A DNA stretch of 64,000 nt from Aestuariibacter sp. (GCA_017794925.1 CP051238.1:3276346-3340345), one strand, 5' to 3'; counted from the stretch's first letter, positions 1-8,834 are shown. Numbers and translations are program-made. The notes: generated by a model not told the origin, from the letters alone.

Positions 1-642
1 CAGCGTACCATTATCGACGAGACAGAAAACGTATTGATGGCCACTTCACAGATGCCAATTTCACAGGGATTGGTTCGCATTTTGTTGAAGCGTATACAGC
101 GCGCACTGCAAGTTACACTGGAACTCAACCCCGGTTCTCCCGACATTAAACAAAACATTCAGGATATTGAATCCCGCTTAAAATCCATTGATGTTGATCC
201 CGATAACCAGAACCAGTTTTCCCTGCCTGAAACCGATAAAATGATTATTCAGTACATTCAGGCGGTAAAAAAACTCCGTATTATGATCCGTTCAGAACGC
301 AGCAAAGGCAAAATCGACGGCAATACCTTTATGGATCAAGACAAGCAGTTAGAACGCTTGCAGTTAAAAGTAAACGTTGAAACATTAATTCGCCGGGGAC
401 GCGCCGCACAGCAAACCAATATGCTGGGTTCAGCCCGACAGTATTTTGAAAAAGCCGTTACCGCACTGGAAAACCAGGTACAACCCGACGAATTTTGTAA
501 AACACGTTTAGAGTGGCTGAAACAACAGTTACAGGAAATTCAGGAAAACCTGAAAAACGTGAACGCTCAGGACCGGGCCAAAAAGCGTGAACAAGAACGT
601 GATGAACTCGATGAACTGTTTGCACCCAAAAAGAAATGGTAA
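1..642 (+). CDS. 3' part of an unidentified gene, C-terminal charged/helical protein
   Basis: The reading frame is open from the first base of the window (codons CAG CGT ACC...) to TAA at 640-642, so the true start lies to the left. No Shine-Dalgarno supports the TTG/ATG codons at 34-39. The 213 visible residues are hydrophilic and mostly helical. A TPR-like segment (alanine/tyrosine pattern around GSARQYFEKAVTALE) is followed by a glutamine-rich coiled-coil stretch and a very charged tail ending in KKKW. There are no membrane segments or catalytic motifs. I do not recognise the family; a cytoplasmic structural or adaptor protein is only a guess. The next gene starts 88 bp downstream behind its own putative operator, so it is probably a separate unit. 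Confidence 0.7.
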   Translation, partial: QRTIIDETENVLMATSQMPISQGLVRILLKRIQRALQVTLELNPGSPDIKQNIQDIESRLKSIDVDPDNQNQFSLPETDKMIIQYIQAVKKLRIMIRSERSKGKIDGNTFMDQDKQLERLQLKVNVETLIRRGRAAQQTNMLGSARQYFEKAVTALENQVQPDEFCKTRLEWLKQQLQEIQENLKNVNAQDRAKKREQERDELDELFAPKKKW

Positions 643-666
643 CCCCCCTGTCTCCATTGTTACTTC

Positions 667-683
667 TTTAAGATTACCTTAAG
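667..683 (+). promoter_or_regulatory. PmrA-box-like site upstream of the Omp85-family gene
   Basis: The sequence TTTAAG, five bases, CTTAAG fits the published PmrA box YTTAAK-N5-YTTAAK exactly. It ends 47 bp before the ATG at 731. A possible -10 (CATAAA/TAAATA, about 694-701) lies 10-11 bp past the second half-site, the spacing seen for OmpR/PhoP-type activators. That PmrA or a relative binds here is inference. Confidence 0.5.
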
Positions 684-730
684 CATCCCGTGCCATAAAT
701 AGCCCTAGGGTATTTTATGGCAGCCGGGTT

Positions 731-2371
731 ATGCGCACTTTTTCTATACGCCATCGTGATCTTTTTCTCATAACGTCATTGGGAATTGCGTTTCAATGTA
801 ACGCAAACATCCCCTGCCCCAATCCCGTTGCTGAAGACAACAACGCACACAGAATCAACAAAATAGTCATTCATTCTGAGAGTATTTTTGATCAGGAAGA
901 TACCGAGCAGTACTTACTGCATCGCCTGGCCAATCAGTTTCACATCAGTACCAAATCGTCTGTTATCGAAGAGCGCCTGCCTTTCAAGGAAGGTGACACC
1001 ATTACACAAGCGCAGCTTGAAGAAGCAGAACGAATCATTCGAAAAGAAGTATACATACGTGACGCCAAAGTCGCCTTTGCGGATACGTGTAATATTGATG
1101 AGGCTGTCACTATTGACGTCACCACATGGGACAACTGGTCGATGCTACCTACGGTTAGCTTCGGCCGTAAAGGCGGAAAAAACAAATTTGAACTGGGCGT
1201 AAAAGAAGACAACTTGTTAGGCAAAGGCATTCAGTTAAGTGCGGAATATAAAACAGATGAACAGCGAAGTGGCTATCGCTTTAAAGTCGGCTCGCAAATT
1301 CCGTTTATTCCTTACAGCCGTATGTTATTGGATGTAGAAGATAACGACGACGGCAGCATTATACAATTCGATGCTGCAAAACCTTTTTACCAGTTGTCTT
1401 CAGAATACGGTTGGTTTATTAACTTCCTCGATTTTGAAAAAGACGATGAGATTTTCCAAAATGGAACTACCCAACGTCTGTTTGCTCACACTGGGAATCA
1501 ATTCACACTGGCATACGGCCGTTTAATTCATCAGGCAGATAACCAATACCACCGTGTTACCGTCGGCTACACCAAGCAGGAAGACACATTCGATACAGTG
1601 CAAACCAACCAGGTTAGCGCGTTAACTTCCTTACCCGAAAACCGCAATTTTAGTTATCCCTGGATTGAATACCAATACCTGCAGGCAGACTATCAGGTAA
1701 TGAAAGACATCTACCTGACTAACCAGCAGGAAGACATTAATCTGGGCTGGCAACATACGTTCAAATTTGGTCTTGAAACACAGCCATTAGCGAACAACGA
1801 CTACGGTGTGCATGCGCAATGGCAGTGGAAAAAAGGCTACTTATGGCCTCAATCACTGCTGATCTTTGGTGGTCAGTTGAACAAAACCTATCACGTGCAG
1901 GAACGAGATATGTTGTATGCCAACCTGACAGCGGAATTCTTTTATCGCTTCGCACCTAAATTTGGTGTTTATACCCTTACCCAGCTTACCGCAAGTAAGA
2001 ATCATTATGCCGACCTGCCCGTTGCGCTTGGAGGGGAAAGTGGTGTTCGTGGATACCCATTGCAATATCAGCATGGGAATTACAGAGCAATTAATGCACT
2101 GGAGCTTCGTTATTATCCCAACTGGAATGTTTATCGCATCTTTGACATAGGTTTCGCGGCTTTTGCTGATGCAGGAAAAGCCTGGCAAAACGACAGTGCA
2201 AACCCGAATGAATATAACGGCACGCTCGCAAGTACGGGGATTGGCGCCAGAATCTATTCGAGTCGTTCAAGTCACCAACACGTCATTCATGTCGATGTAG
2301 CAAAACCGTTAACGGGCGGCCCGAACGTCGACAGTTGGCAGTGGCGAATGCTGGTTAAACAATCTTTTTAA
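731..2371 (+). CDS. BamA/TamA (Omp85) family outer-membrane protein with one POTRA-like domain
   Basis: This is a 546-residue outer-membrane beta-barrel protein. An N-terminal hydrophobic segment (about residues 10-26) acts as signal peptide. It is followed by one POTRA-like module (about 40-135; beta-alpha-alpha-beta pattern with an EGD turn) and then a barrel of alternating aromatic strands ending in phenylalanine (KQSF), the signal recognised by the BAM complex. The Omp85 hallmark VRGY of loop 6 is at residues 439-442. BamA has five POTRAs and TamA three, so this is a short relative of the kind annotated as 'BamA/TamA family' or 'surface antigen D15'. Its cargo is unknown. A PmrA-box-like site precedes it and another precedes the next gene, eptA, so both may respond to envelope stress. 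The start is the first ATG before the signal peptide; the ribosome site is weak. Confidence 0.85.
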   Translation: MRTFSIRHRDLFLITSLGIAFQCNANIPCPNPVAEDNNAHRINKIVIHSESIFDQEDTEQYLLHRLANQFHISTKSSVIEERLPFKEGDTITQAQLEEAERIIRKEVYIRDAKVAFADTCNIDEAVTIDVTTWDNWSMLPTVSFGRKGGKNKFELGVKEDNLLGKGIQLSAEYKTDEQRSGYRFKVGSQIPFIPYSRMLLDVEDNDDGSIIQFDAAKPFYQLSSEYGWFINFLDFEKDDEIFQNGTTQRLFAHTGNQFTLAYGRLIHQADNQYHRVTVGYTKQEDTFDTVQTNQVSALTSLPENRNFSYPWIEYQYLQADYQVMKDIYLTNQQEDINLGWQHTFKFGLETQPLANNDYGVHAQWQWKKGYLWPQSLLIFGGQLNKTYHVQERDMLYANLTAEFFYRFAPKFGVYTLTQLTASKNHYADLPVALGGESGVRGYPLQYQHGNYRAINALELRYYPNWNVYRIFDIGFAAFADAGKAWQNDSANPNEYNGTLASTGIGARIYSSRSSHQHVIHVDVAKPLTGGPNVDSWQWRMLVKQSF

Positions 2372-2373
2372 CC

Positions 2374-2390
2374 TTTAAGGTTGTCTTAAT
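2374..2390 (+). promoter_or_regulatory. PmrA-box-like site upstream of eptA
   Basis: TTTAAG, five bases (GTTGT), CTTAAT again fits YTTAAK-N5-YTTAAK. It begins 3 bp after the stop of the Omp85 gene and ends 44 bp before the eptA ATG. In enteric bacteria PmrA activates eptA (pmrC) through such a box, so context supports the match. No pmrAB genes are in the window. Confidence 0.6.
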
Positions 2391-2434
2391 GTATTTGCTT
2401 CAGGCTTAAACGAAGAACAATAAGAGTTGTCACC

Positions 2435-4057
2435 ATGCTCACAAATAAAAAAATAACGTCGCCTGTCATTGTAATCGTGGCTACCGCCCTGTTTTTAGTC
2501 ACGGTAGCTAACCGGAGCTTTCTTTATCAGGTCTTTCACCAACTACCTGATTTAAGTGCTAACAGTTTGTTTTTTTTCAGTAGTATCTTTTGGGTTCTTG
2601 GCAGCCTGATCATTCTGCTCATCAGCTTTCTTTCAATTTTTTTGGGTTTGAGAACAGCCTGTGTCACGTTAATGGTGTTGAGCGCGCCATTAGCCTATGC
2701 CACCGCAGCATACGGTATTGTGTTCGACAAATCGATGATTGTGAATTTTCTTGAAACCGACACCCACGAGGCAATGAGCTATATAAACAGCTTTGCCATT
2801 TTTATTGTTGTCGTTAGCGGAATATTACCTGCCTGGGTATTGATTCGTTTTTATGCACCTCAAGCCTATCGTAAAGAAGTACTTTCAGGACTAAAACTCA
2901 CGGCAGTCTCTCTGTTAAGCGTGCTGCTTATTGGTTCATTCTATTACAAGGATTACGCCGCCTTTTTTCGCAATCATCATGAGTTAACCCGATACGTCAC
3001 ACCGGTTTCATTTATCGATGCCTCTATCAAGGTTGCCAAACAACATATTTATCAGCGTAATACGCCGCTCGAAACCCTCGACCCCGCACCACACATTAAC
3101 CCGGACGCTATGGGTGTAGAGTCACTCACTGTTATAGTGGTAGGTGAAACCGCTAGAGCAGATCACTTTCAGCTACTTGGGTATCCCAGAGAAACTAACC
3201 CAGAGTTGGCAGACTCAAATTTAGCCATGGCAACCGACATTACATCTTGCGGTACCGCTACCGCTGTCTCGGTTCCCTGCATGTTTTCCAGATTGGACCG
3301 CAGTGAATACAGTCACTATGGAGCCGCTAAACAGGAAAACGTACTGGATATTATTCAAAAGGCTGGTTATGAAGTTTATTGGATAGACAACAATTCCAGT
3401 TGTAAAGGTGTATGTAAACGCGTGAACCAAACCACCGTTGAACACACTGATCCCACAGTATGCGAACAAGGGACCTGCTACGACGACGTGTTAATTACGG
3501 CACTGAAAGAGTATATCTCGTTAAGCAAGGCCAGCCATGCCGTTATAGTGCTGCATATGATGGGTTCTCATGGGCCAACCTACTTTCAGCGCTATCCTGA
3601 TTCCTTCCGCAAATTTACTCCTGATTGTGCACAAAGTGATATACAACATTGCTCGGAAGAAGCGTTAATTAATACCTATGACAACACTATTGCATATACC
3701 GATCACGTACTAGCTGGCATAATCCGCGTGCTGGAAAACAGCCATATCGAACAAACCCAAATGCTTTACGTGTCTGATCATGGTGAATCCTTAGGCGAGT
3801 CTGGTTTGTACCTTCATGGCTTTCCTTACGCATTGGCACCAGAGGCCCAAACTACGGTTCCCCTGTTGTATTGGCGCAATACGCCAACGCTCGCACAAAA
3901 TCATTGTGCTGAGCACAATAGAGACCTTTATTCTCACGACAATATCTACGATACGTTACTAGGCGCTACATCAGTCTCGTCAACCACATACAAACCAGAA
4001 CGCGATATGCTGGCTCAATGTCTGGGCTATCAGACTGTATCTGTGGGGCAACGCTAG
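2435..4057 (+). CDS. eptA: lipid A phosphoethanolamine transferase (EptA/MCR family)
   Basis: Inner-membrane enzyme of 540 residues. It transfers phosphoethanolamine from phosphatidylethanolamine to lipid A on the periplasmic face, lowering the negative surface charge and giving resistance to polymyxin-type peptides. About five membrane helices lie in residues 8-175, followed by a periplasmic alkaline-phosphatase-fold domain. The zinc and nucleophile residues are visible: Glu238 in VVGETARADHF, the nucleophilic Thr in SCGTATAVSVPCMF (about 274-276), Asp448-His449 in SDHGESLGE, and further His near 379 and 461. Several cysteines fit the disulfides typical of EptA and MCR. Length matches the family (about 540). 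It has its own PmrA-box-like site. Its stop codon overlaps the stop of the convergent LysR gene in a CTAG. Family assignment is firm; the exact acceptor (lipid A rather than core sugar) is inferred. Confidence 0.9.
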   Translation: MLTNKKITSPVIVIVATALFLVTVANRSFLYQVFHQLPDLSANSLFFFSSIFWVLGSLIILLISFLSIFLGLRTACVTLMVLSAPLAYATAAYGIVFDKSMIVNFLETDTHEAMSYINSFAIFIVVVSGILPAWVLIRFYAPQAYRKEVLSGLKLTAVSLLSVLLIGSFYYKDYAAFFRNHHELTRYVTPVSFIDASIKVAKQHIYQRNTPLETLDPAPHINPDAMGVESLTVIVVGETARADHFQLLGYPRETNPELADSNLAMATDITSCGTATAVSVPCMFSRLDRSEYSHYGAAKQENVLDIIQKAGYEVYWIDNNSSCKGVCKRVNQTTVEHTDPTVCEQGTCYDDVLITALKEYISLSKASHAVIVLHMMGSHGPTYFQRYPDSFRKFTPDCAQSDIQHCSEEALINTYDNTIAYTDHVLAGIIRVLENSHIEQTQMLYVSDHGESLGESGLYLHGFPYALAPEAQTTVPLLYWRNTPTLAQNHCAEHNRDLYSHDNIYDTLLGATSVSSTTYKPERDMLAQCLGYQTVSVGQR

Positions 4058-4941
4058 CGCGTGGCCCTTTCGCACACCTGCTGCCACAGGGTCTGTGATG
4101 CTTTTGACGTTACCCCTCGGGCAGCACGAATGATCCCTACACGCTTAACCAGTGGATTATCATCAATTTCCCGGCAAACCAATCCTTTTCGCAACATTTG
4201 CTCAAGGCACAGTGAAGGGACAACGGAAATCCCCAGCCCTTGTGCTATTAATTGCCCAACAGAACCATACTGGCCGGTTTCTGCCACTATCTGAAGGGCT
4301 CCGAATGGACCGGCGGTTTCCTCGGTCCACTGCCGTACACTAGAGCCCTTATTAAGCGCAATAAAGGGCTTACTCACTAAATCTTCCCAACGAATACGTT
4401 TGTGCGTCCCGAGTGGGTGATCAGCTTGCATGACCGCCATAAAATTATCGGTAAACAAGGGAGCGAACTCCAGGTTATCCATAACTTCCGGTTCAAAACA
4501 AAACCCCAGATCGGCCCGCCCTGTTCTTACTGCGTCGATCGTTTCTTCCATAATGACATCCAGTATTCGCAGTCGGATATTGGGATAGTCCTGATGAAAC
4601 CGCATCAATATGGGCGGCAGTTTAGACTCGGCAAACGACGGCATAGCAGCCACTACTAACCTGCCCTGTGACATCGCAAATAAATGCTGAACGCCATCGA
4701 TGGCATCGTCCCATTCATGCAATAAGCGTTTGGCTTGCGGCAACAGCGTTTCACCTTCAGGTGTTAGCTGTACCCGTCGCGTTGTGCGGCTGAATAACTG
4801 ACCTCCCAGTTGTTCTTCCATCTTCTTAATGGCACTGGAAAGCGCCGGCTGGGTTAAAAACAGTTTCTCAGCGGCTTCGGCAAAGGTAGCCGACTCAGCC
4901 ACACACACAAACGCCTGCATATTTCGGTAAGACACACTCAT
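4054..4941 (-). CDS. LysR-family transcriptional regulator
   Basis: 295 residues. The winged helix-turn-helix is at residues 4-62 (AEAAEKLFLTQPALSSAIKKME), and a periplasmic-binding-protein-like effector domain spans about 90-290. It is divergently transcribed from the 3-ketoacid CoA transferase genes with 101 bp between them, the usual arrangement for a LysR regulator and its target operon. It probably controls scoA-scoB in response to an acid or CoA metabolite, and may repress itself. Two short inverted repeats in the shared intergenic region (4958-4971 and 5012-5025) are candidate operators. The stop codon shares the CTAG at 4054-4057 with the convergent eptA stop. Confidence 0.88.
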   Translation of the reverse strand: MSVSYRNMQAFVCVAESATFAEAAEKLFLTQPALSSAIKKMEEQLGGQLFSRTTRRVQLTPEGETLLPQAKRLLHEWDDAIDGVQHLFAMSQGRLVVAAMPSFAESKLPPILMRFHQDYPNIRLRILDVIMEETIDAVRTGRADLGFCFEPEVMDNLEFAPLFTDNFMAVMQADHPLGTHKRIRWEDLVSKPFIALNKGSSVRQWTEETAGPFGALQIVAETGQYGSVGQLIAQGLGISVVPSLCLEQMLRKGLVCREIDDNPLVKRVGIIRAARGVTSKASQTLWQQVCERATR

Positions 4942-4957
4942 ATTAATAACTTTTTTT

Positions 4958-4971
4958 TATCAATACTGATA
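4958..4971. promoter_or_regulatory. inverted repeat, candidate LysR operator
   Basis: TATCA, four bases, TGATA lies just upstream of the LysR start codon and within the LysR/scoA divergent region. It is an AT-rich dyad of the size LysR dimers bind, although its T-to-A spacing is N12 rather than the classic N11. Function is inferred from position. Confidence 0.3.
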
Positions 4972-5011
4972 TAAATTCGATTTTACAAAACTTTAACCCT
5001 ATTTGATACTA

Positions 5012-5025
5012 GTTGTGTTCACAAC
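5012..5025. promoter_or_regulatory. inverted repeat GTTGTG-TT-CACAAC before scoA
   Basis: A perfect 6-bp dyad with a TT centre sits about 5 bp before the scoA Shine-Dalgarno (GGAGAG). It could be a repressor operator in the leader or a small hairpin in the mRNA. No second copy was noticed nearby. Confidence 0.3.
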
Positions 5026-5042
5026 ATATAGGAGAGCGTGCT

Positions 5043-5741
5043 ATGTCTGGTTTCGATAAAGTCGTATCCAGTTACGAAGAAGCAATGCAGGGATTGTCTG
5101 ACGACATGACCGTGATTGCAGGAGGCTTTGGCCTGTGTGGTATCCCGGAAGGACTCATCGCACAAATTAAAAAAATGGGCACCAAAGGCCTGACTGTAGT
5201 ATCAAACAACTGTGGTGTAGATGGCTTTGGTCTGGGCATTTTGCTGGAAGACAAGCAAATCAAAAAAATGATCTCTTCTTATGTCGGTGAGAACGCGTTG
5301 TTTGAACAACAGTTGTTAAATGGCGAGTTAGAAGTTGAATTAACGCCGCAAGGCACGCTGGCTGAGAAAATGCGCGCAGGCGGCGCGGGTATTCCGGCGT
5401 TTTATACCGCGACGGGTTACGGTACACCAGTTGGCGAAGGTAAAGAAGTCAAAGAATTTAACGGTCGCCCGTATATTCTGGAAGAGTCGATTACCGGTGA
5501 CTTTGCTATTGTTAAAGCCTGGAAAGCCGACCGTTATGGCAACTGTGTATACCGTCATACGGCACAAAACTTTAACCCAATGGCGGCGACTGCCGGAAAA
5601 ATCACGGTGGTTGAAGTAGAAGAAATCGTTGAACCCGGCACACTGGATCCAGCGCATATTCACACACCCGGCATCTACGTAGATCGCGTTATTCAGGGTA
5701 CGTTTGAAAAACGTATCGAACGTCGCGTAACGGCTAAATAG
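5043..5741 (+). CDS. scoA: succinyl-CoA:3-ketoacid CoA transferase subunit A
   Basis: 232-residue alpha subunit of a class I CoA transferase, which moves CoA from succinyl-CoA (or acetyl-CoA) to acetoacetate for ketone-body, leucine or short-chain acid use. The glycine-rich CoA-transferase motif [13 protein letters not shown] follows the first 20 residues, and conserved segments such as FNGRPYILE and DRYGNCVYR are present. The start at 5043 is chosen over an upstream in-frame ATG at 5013 because it has a good Shine-Dalgarno (GGAGAG, 5031-5036) and begins MSGFDKV, as in the family. The beta-subunit gene follows after 9 bp. The divergent LysR regulator probably controls both. AtoD is the alternative name; the exact acid specificity cannot be read from sequence. 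Confidence 0.9.
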   Translation: MSGFDKVVSSYEEAMQGLSDDMTVIAGGFGLCGIPEGLIAQIKKMGTKGLTVVSNNCGVDGFGLGILLEDKQIKKMISSYVGENALFEQQLLNGELEVELTPQGTLAEKMRAGGAGIPAFYTATGYGTPVGEGKEVKEFNGRPYILEESITGDFAIVKAWKADRYGNCVYRHTAQNFNPMAATAGKITVVEVEEIVEPGTLDPAHIHTPGIYVDRVIQGTFEKRIERRVTAK

Positions 5742-5750
5742 GAGGCAGTC

Positions 5751-6410
5751 ATGGCATTAACCAGAGATCAAATTGCAATGCGTGTGGCCCAGGAATTTCA
5801 GGACGGCAATTACGTAAACCTGGGTATTGGTATTCCTACCCTGGCCGCTAACTATGTACCAGACGGCATCAGTGTCATGCTTCAGTCTGAAAACGGTTTA
5901 TTGGGTATGGGCCCTTACCCTACCGAAGAACAGCTCGACGCAGACATGATCAACGCGGGTAAAGAAACTGTAACCGCCATTACCGGCGCGTCCATCTTTA
6001 GCTCAGCCGAGAGTTTCGCCATGATCCGCGGTGGCCACGTTGACTTCACGGTACTGGGTGCGTTTGAAGTAGACGTAAACGGTAATATTGCCTCGTGGAT
6101 GATTCCCGGCAAACTTATCAAAGGCATGGGTGGTGCAATGGACCTGGTAGCAGGCGCAAAAAACATCATCGTCACCATGACTCATGCCGACAAGCACGGT
6201 AACTCTAAACTGCTGCAAGAATGCACGCTGCCGTTAACCGGTGTGAACTGTATTACGCGCATTATTACCGACTTAGCAGTTATGGAAGTGAAAGACGGTG
6301 CGTTCCATTTACGCGAGCGAGCTCCCGGCGTATCGGTTGATGAAATTCGCGAAAAAACAGCAGGTAAAATGGTTGCCGAAGGCGACATACCGGAAATGCA
6401 ATTCGCTTAA
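5751..6410 (+). CDS. scoB: succinyl-CoA:3-ketoacid CoA transferase subunit B
   Basis: 219-residue beta subunit carrying the catalytic glutamate of the heterodimer: Glu47 in the [12 protein letters not shown] motif forms the covalent glutamyl-CoA intermediate. The N-terminal [13 protein letters not shown] segment and the [11 protein letters not shown] segment are typical. The Shine-Dalgarno AGGAGG overlaps the end of scoA (stop at 5739-5741), so the subunits are translationally linked and probably made in equal amounts. The product acts in the cytoplasm with ScoA. About 147 bp without a gene or clear terminator follow before the helicase. Confidence 0.92.
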   Translation: MALTRDQIAMRVAQEFQDGNYVNLGIGIPTLAANYVPDGISVMLQSENGLLGMGPYPTEEQLDADMINAGKETVTAITGASIFSSAESFAMIRGGHVDFTVLGAFEVDVNGNIASWMIPGKLIKGMGGAMDLVAGAKNIIVTMTHADKHGNSKLLQECTLPLTGVNCITRIITDLAVMEVKDGAFHLRERAPGVSVDEIREKTAGKMVAEGDIPEMQFA

Positions 6411-6557
6411 TTCCCTTTGCGGCCTCCTGGCCATTTGGCGGCGGGCGTCGTGTCCCGCTGCCCTTGTCTTTTGCTTTATGGCCTACTCTTCCCGCTTTCG
6501 CTTTACTCTATGGGTTAATCAGGGATAATAAGCGCGATCTTATTGCGGAGCCCTGTT

Positions 6558-7907
6558 TTGTTAATTACCGATTTACCCGTTAACCATACCATTATCACCC
6601 GTCTTCAGGATAAAGGCTTTACTGAGCTGACTGATGTGCAGGAACAAACTATTCTGCCGGCCCTGTTGGGTAAAGACATTATGGCCTCGTCGAAAACGGG
6701 TTCGGGAAAAACACTGGCGTTTCTGGTGCCCATTGTGCACCGACTGTTAACTCAGAAAGCCTTGAGCAAACAGGACCCGCGCGTGATTATTCTTGCGCCA
6801 ACCCGCGAATTAGCCAAACAGGTGTTTTCAGAAGCCAAATGGCTGTGCCAAAAGAAAAACCTGGCGACCACGCTGGTGGTAGGCGGCGACAATTACAATG
6901 ACCAAACCAAAGCACTACGCCGAAACCCGCACATCATTGTGGGCACGCCCGGCCGTATTGCCGACCATCTTGAAGACAAAAGCTTTTTCATCAACGGTTT
7001 AGAAATGCTGGTATTTGATGAAGCTGACCGTATGCTGGATTTAGGGTTTGCCAAAGCGTTAACCCTGATTAATCAGTTAGCCGATCACCGTAAGCGCCAG
7101 ACCATGCTATTCTCGGCGACACTTGACCATATCGAGTTGAATCATTTACTCGACAAGTTGTTGAAGTCCCCGGTTCGCGTCGCCATTGGCAATGCGAATG
7201 CCCAGCATACTGAAATTACCCAAAGCCTGTACTTCGCTGATGGCCCGGATCACAAAGATGCCTTGCTGGCTAACCAGCTACAGCAATTAGAGTACAATCA
7301 GGCAATCGTGTTTACCGCTACGCGCGATGACGCAGAGCGTATCGCTACTGCCATGGCAGAATTGGTGCCAGGCCGAACGTTCCGCGCCCTGCGTGGTGAT
7401 TATGCTCAGTCTAAACGTTCACTCACCATGAACGATTTTGGGCGTGGCCAGTTCGACGTGTTGGTTACCACAGATGTTGCATCCCGTGGATTGGATCTCT
7501 CTAAAGTTGGTTTGGTGATCAACTACGATCTCCCCAAACAACCCGAAGAATACATTCACCGTATCGGCCGCACGGGCCGGGCGGGAAACAAAGGGACCGC
7601 GGTGTCGTTTGTGGGTAAACGTGACTGGCAAACCTATACCTTGCTTACTCAGCAGTTGAGCTACGATATCGCACCGCAACCTCATCCTGAGCTGCCTGCA
7701 ACATTCAGCGGCAAGAAGCCTAAAGTCGCGAAGCCTAAAACCAATACAGGTCCAGGTAAAGCGAAAGCAGGTACAGCGAAATCAAGGAACAGTAAACCCG
7801 CTAAACGCGTACGCGCCATGCAGGGCGAGGATATTGGTGATATGCCAATGCGCCGAAAAGCCAACCCTTCACAGGATTTACTCGACTCGGATGACAGTGA
7901 AGAGTAA
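6558..7907 (+). CDS. DEAD-box ATP-dependent RNA helicase
   Basis: 449-residue DEAD-box helicase with two RecA-like domains and a basic tail. Visible motifs in order: Q motif region (FTELTDVQEQTILP), motif I (SSKTGSGKT), Ia (PTRELAKQ), GG, motif II (VFDEADRMLD), motif III (SAT), motif V (TTDVASRGLDL), motif VI (HRIGRTGRAG). The last 80 residues are rich in lysine, proline and arginine and probably bind RNA. The start is placed at TTG 6558, seven bases after a GGAG (6547-6550); an in-frame TTG at 6543 lies upstream of that site and would add five residues. Likely roles are ribosome assembly, mRNA decay or cold adaptation. RhlE-, SrmB- and DbpA-type proteins share the core, so I do not give a symbol. 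Confidence 0.9.
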   Translation: MLITDLPVNHTIITRLQDKGFTELTDVQEQTILPALLGKDIMASSKTGSGKTLAFLVPIVHRLLTQKALSKQDPRVIILAPTRELAKQVFSEAKWLCQKKNLATTLVVGGDNYNDQTKALRRNPHIIVGTPGRIADHLEDKSFFINGLEMLVFDEADRMLDLGFAKALTLINQLADHRKRQTMLFSATLDHIELNHLLDKLLKSPVRVAIGNANAQHTEITQSLYFADGPDHKDALLANQLQQLEYNQAIVFTATRDDAERIATAMAELVPGRTFRALRGDYAQSKRSLTMNDFGRGQFDVLVTTDVASRGLDLSKVGLVINYDLPKQPEEYIHRIGRTGRAGNKGTAVSFVGKRDWQTYTLLTQQLSYDIAPQPHPELPATFSGKKPKVAKPKTNTGPGKAKAGTAKSRNSKPAKRVRAMQGEDIGDMPMRRKANPSQDLLDSDDSEE

Positions 7908-7940
7908 ACAAGCCAAGGTAAATAAACCAAGGTGGTTGTT

Positions 7941-8795
7941 ATGCGCCCACTACTCGCTAAATTCTGTAAGTTGCTGTGCGTAGCAATCACAACCTGCTTT
8001 GCTACTAACGCGCTGGCAAACAACGAATTTAACGACCTGGCCTATGGCAATGACCCAGCGCAAACACTCGACGTCTACTCGCCGACAGCCGCAAAAAACG
8101 CCCCTGTTATTGTTCTGGTCCATGGTGGGGCCTGGCGCTTCGGCGACAAAGGTAATCGCGCCGTTGTAAAACACAAGGTGGCGCACTGGTTAAATAACGG
8201 TTACGTTTTCACGTCGCTGAATTACCGTATGCTGCCTGCTGCTGATTTGCTTACTCAGGCACAGGACATTGTGTCAGCCATTCAATTTGTACAGACTAAC
8301 GCCGCTTCTTGGGGTGGTGATCCTGCTAAGGTAATTTTAATGGGCCATTCTGCAGGAGCGCATCTTGTTGCACTGGTTAACGCCCAGGCTTCCACTGGCC
8401 TGCTGGATTCAAAAATTGCCTATCCCTGGCTAGGCACAGTCGCTCTTGACTCAGCCGTTTACGACGTAATCAAAGTTATGCGGGCCACAAACACGCCTCG
8501 ACTGTATAAACGCGCTTTTGGTGAAGACCCAGCGTTCTGGCAGGCTACGTCTCCCCTACATGTGTTAGCGGGGAAAATACCGCCATTATTATTGGTGTGT
8601 TCTGAAAAGCGCCCAGACGAACCTTGCGCTCAGGCATTACAGTTTCAAAAGCGTGTTGAATCGTTTGGCACCAACGTGCAAGTACTGAAAAAATCGATGT
8701 CACACCGAAATATCAACGTGTTGCTGGGTAAAGACGAAGCCTACACTGCACAAGTCGACGCGTTTCTACAGCAGATACAAAAAAACCGCAGTTAA
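7941..8795 (+). CDS. secreted alpha/beta hydrolase (carboxylesterase-like)
   Basis: 284-residue exported esterase-type protein. A signal peptide (residues 1-26, cut near ALA-NN) precedes an alpha/beta-hydrolase fold with the oxyanion HGGAWRFG motif and nucleophile elbow GHSAGAH. An aspartate in SEKRPDEP and the histidine of SMSHRNI are plausible triad members. This is the hormone-sensitive-lipase/carboxylesterase type (HGG plus GxSxG), acting on small esters in the periplasm or outside. The ATG at 7941 has AAGGTGG upstream; the GTG at 7932 overlaps that ribosome site and is less likely. Its stop codon lies inside the stem of a terminator hairpin (8782-8805). Substrate unknown. Confidence 0.8.
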   Translation: MRPLLAKFCKLLCVAITTCFATNALANNEFNDLAYGNDPAQTLDVYSPTAAKNAPVIVLVHGGAWRFGDKGNRAVVKHKVAHWLNNGYVFTSLNYRMLPAADLLTQAQDIVSAIQFVQTNAASWGGDPAKVILMGHSAGAHLVALVNAQASTGLLDSKIAYPWLGTVALDSAVYDVIKVMRATNTPRLYKRAFGEDPAFWQATSPLHVLAGKIPPLLLVCSEKRPDEPCAQALQFQKRVESFGTNVQVLKKSMSHRNINVLLGKDEAYTAQVDAFLQQIQKNRS

Positions 8796-8805
8796 CTGCG
8801 GTTTT
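8782..8805. terminator. bidirectional terminator overlapping a stop codon
   Basis: A perfect 24-bp palindrome: AAAACCGCAGTT is followed directly by its reverse complement, ending in TTTT. It serves the esterase gene (whose TAA at 8793-8795 is within it) and the convergent EF-hand gene. Confidence 0.8.
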
Positions 8806-8834
8806 AGGTATGGCTGTTTAGTAGAAGAAACCTG

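Noticed and set aside
693..720. Inverted repeat CCATAAAT...TTTTATGG before the Omp85 gene
   Set aside because: Only seven outer pairs and a short inner stem with a 2-base loop and internal mismatches; more likely overlapping -10 sequence than a functional hairpin.
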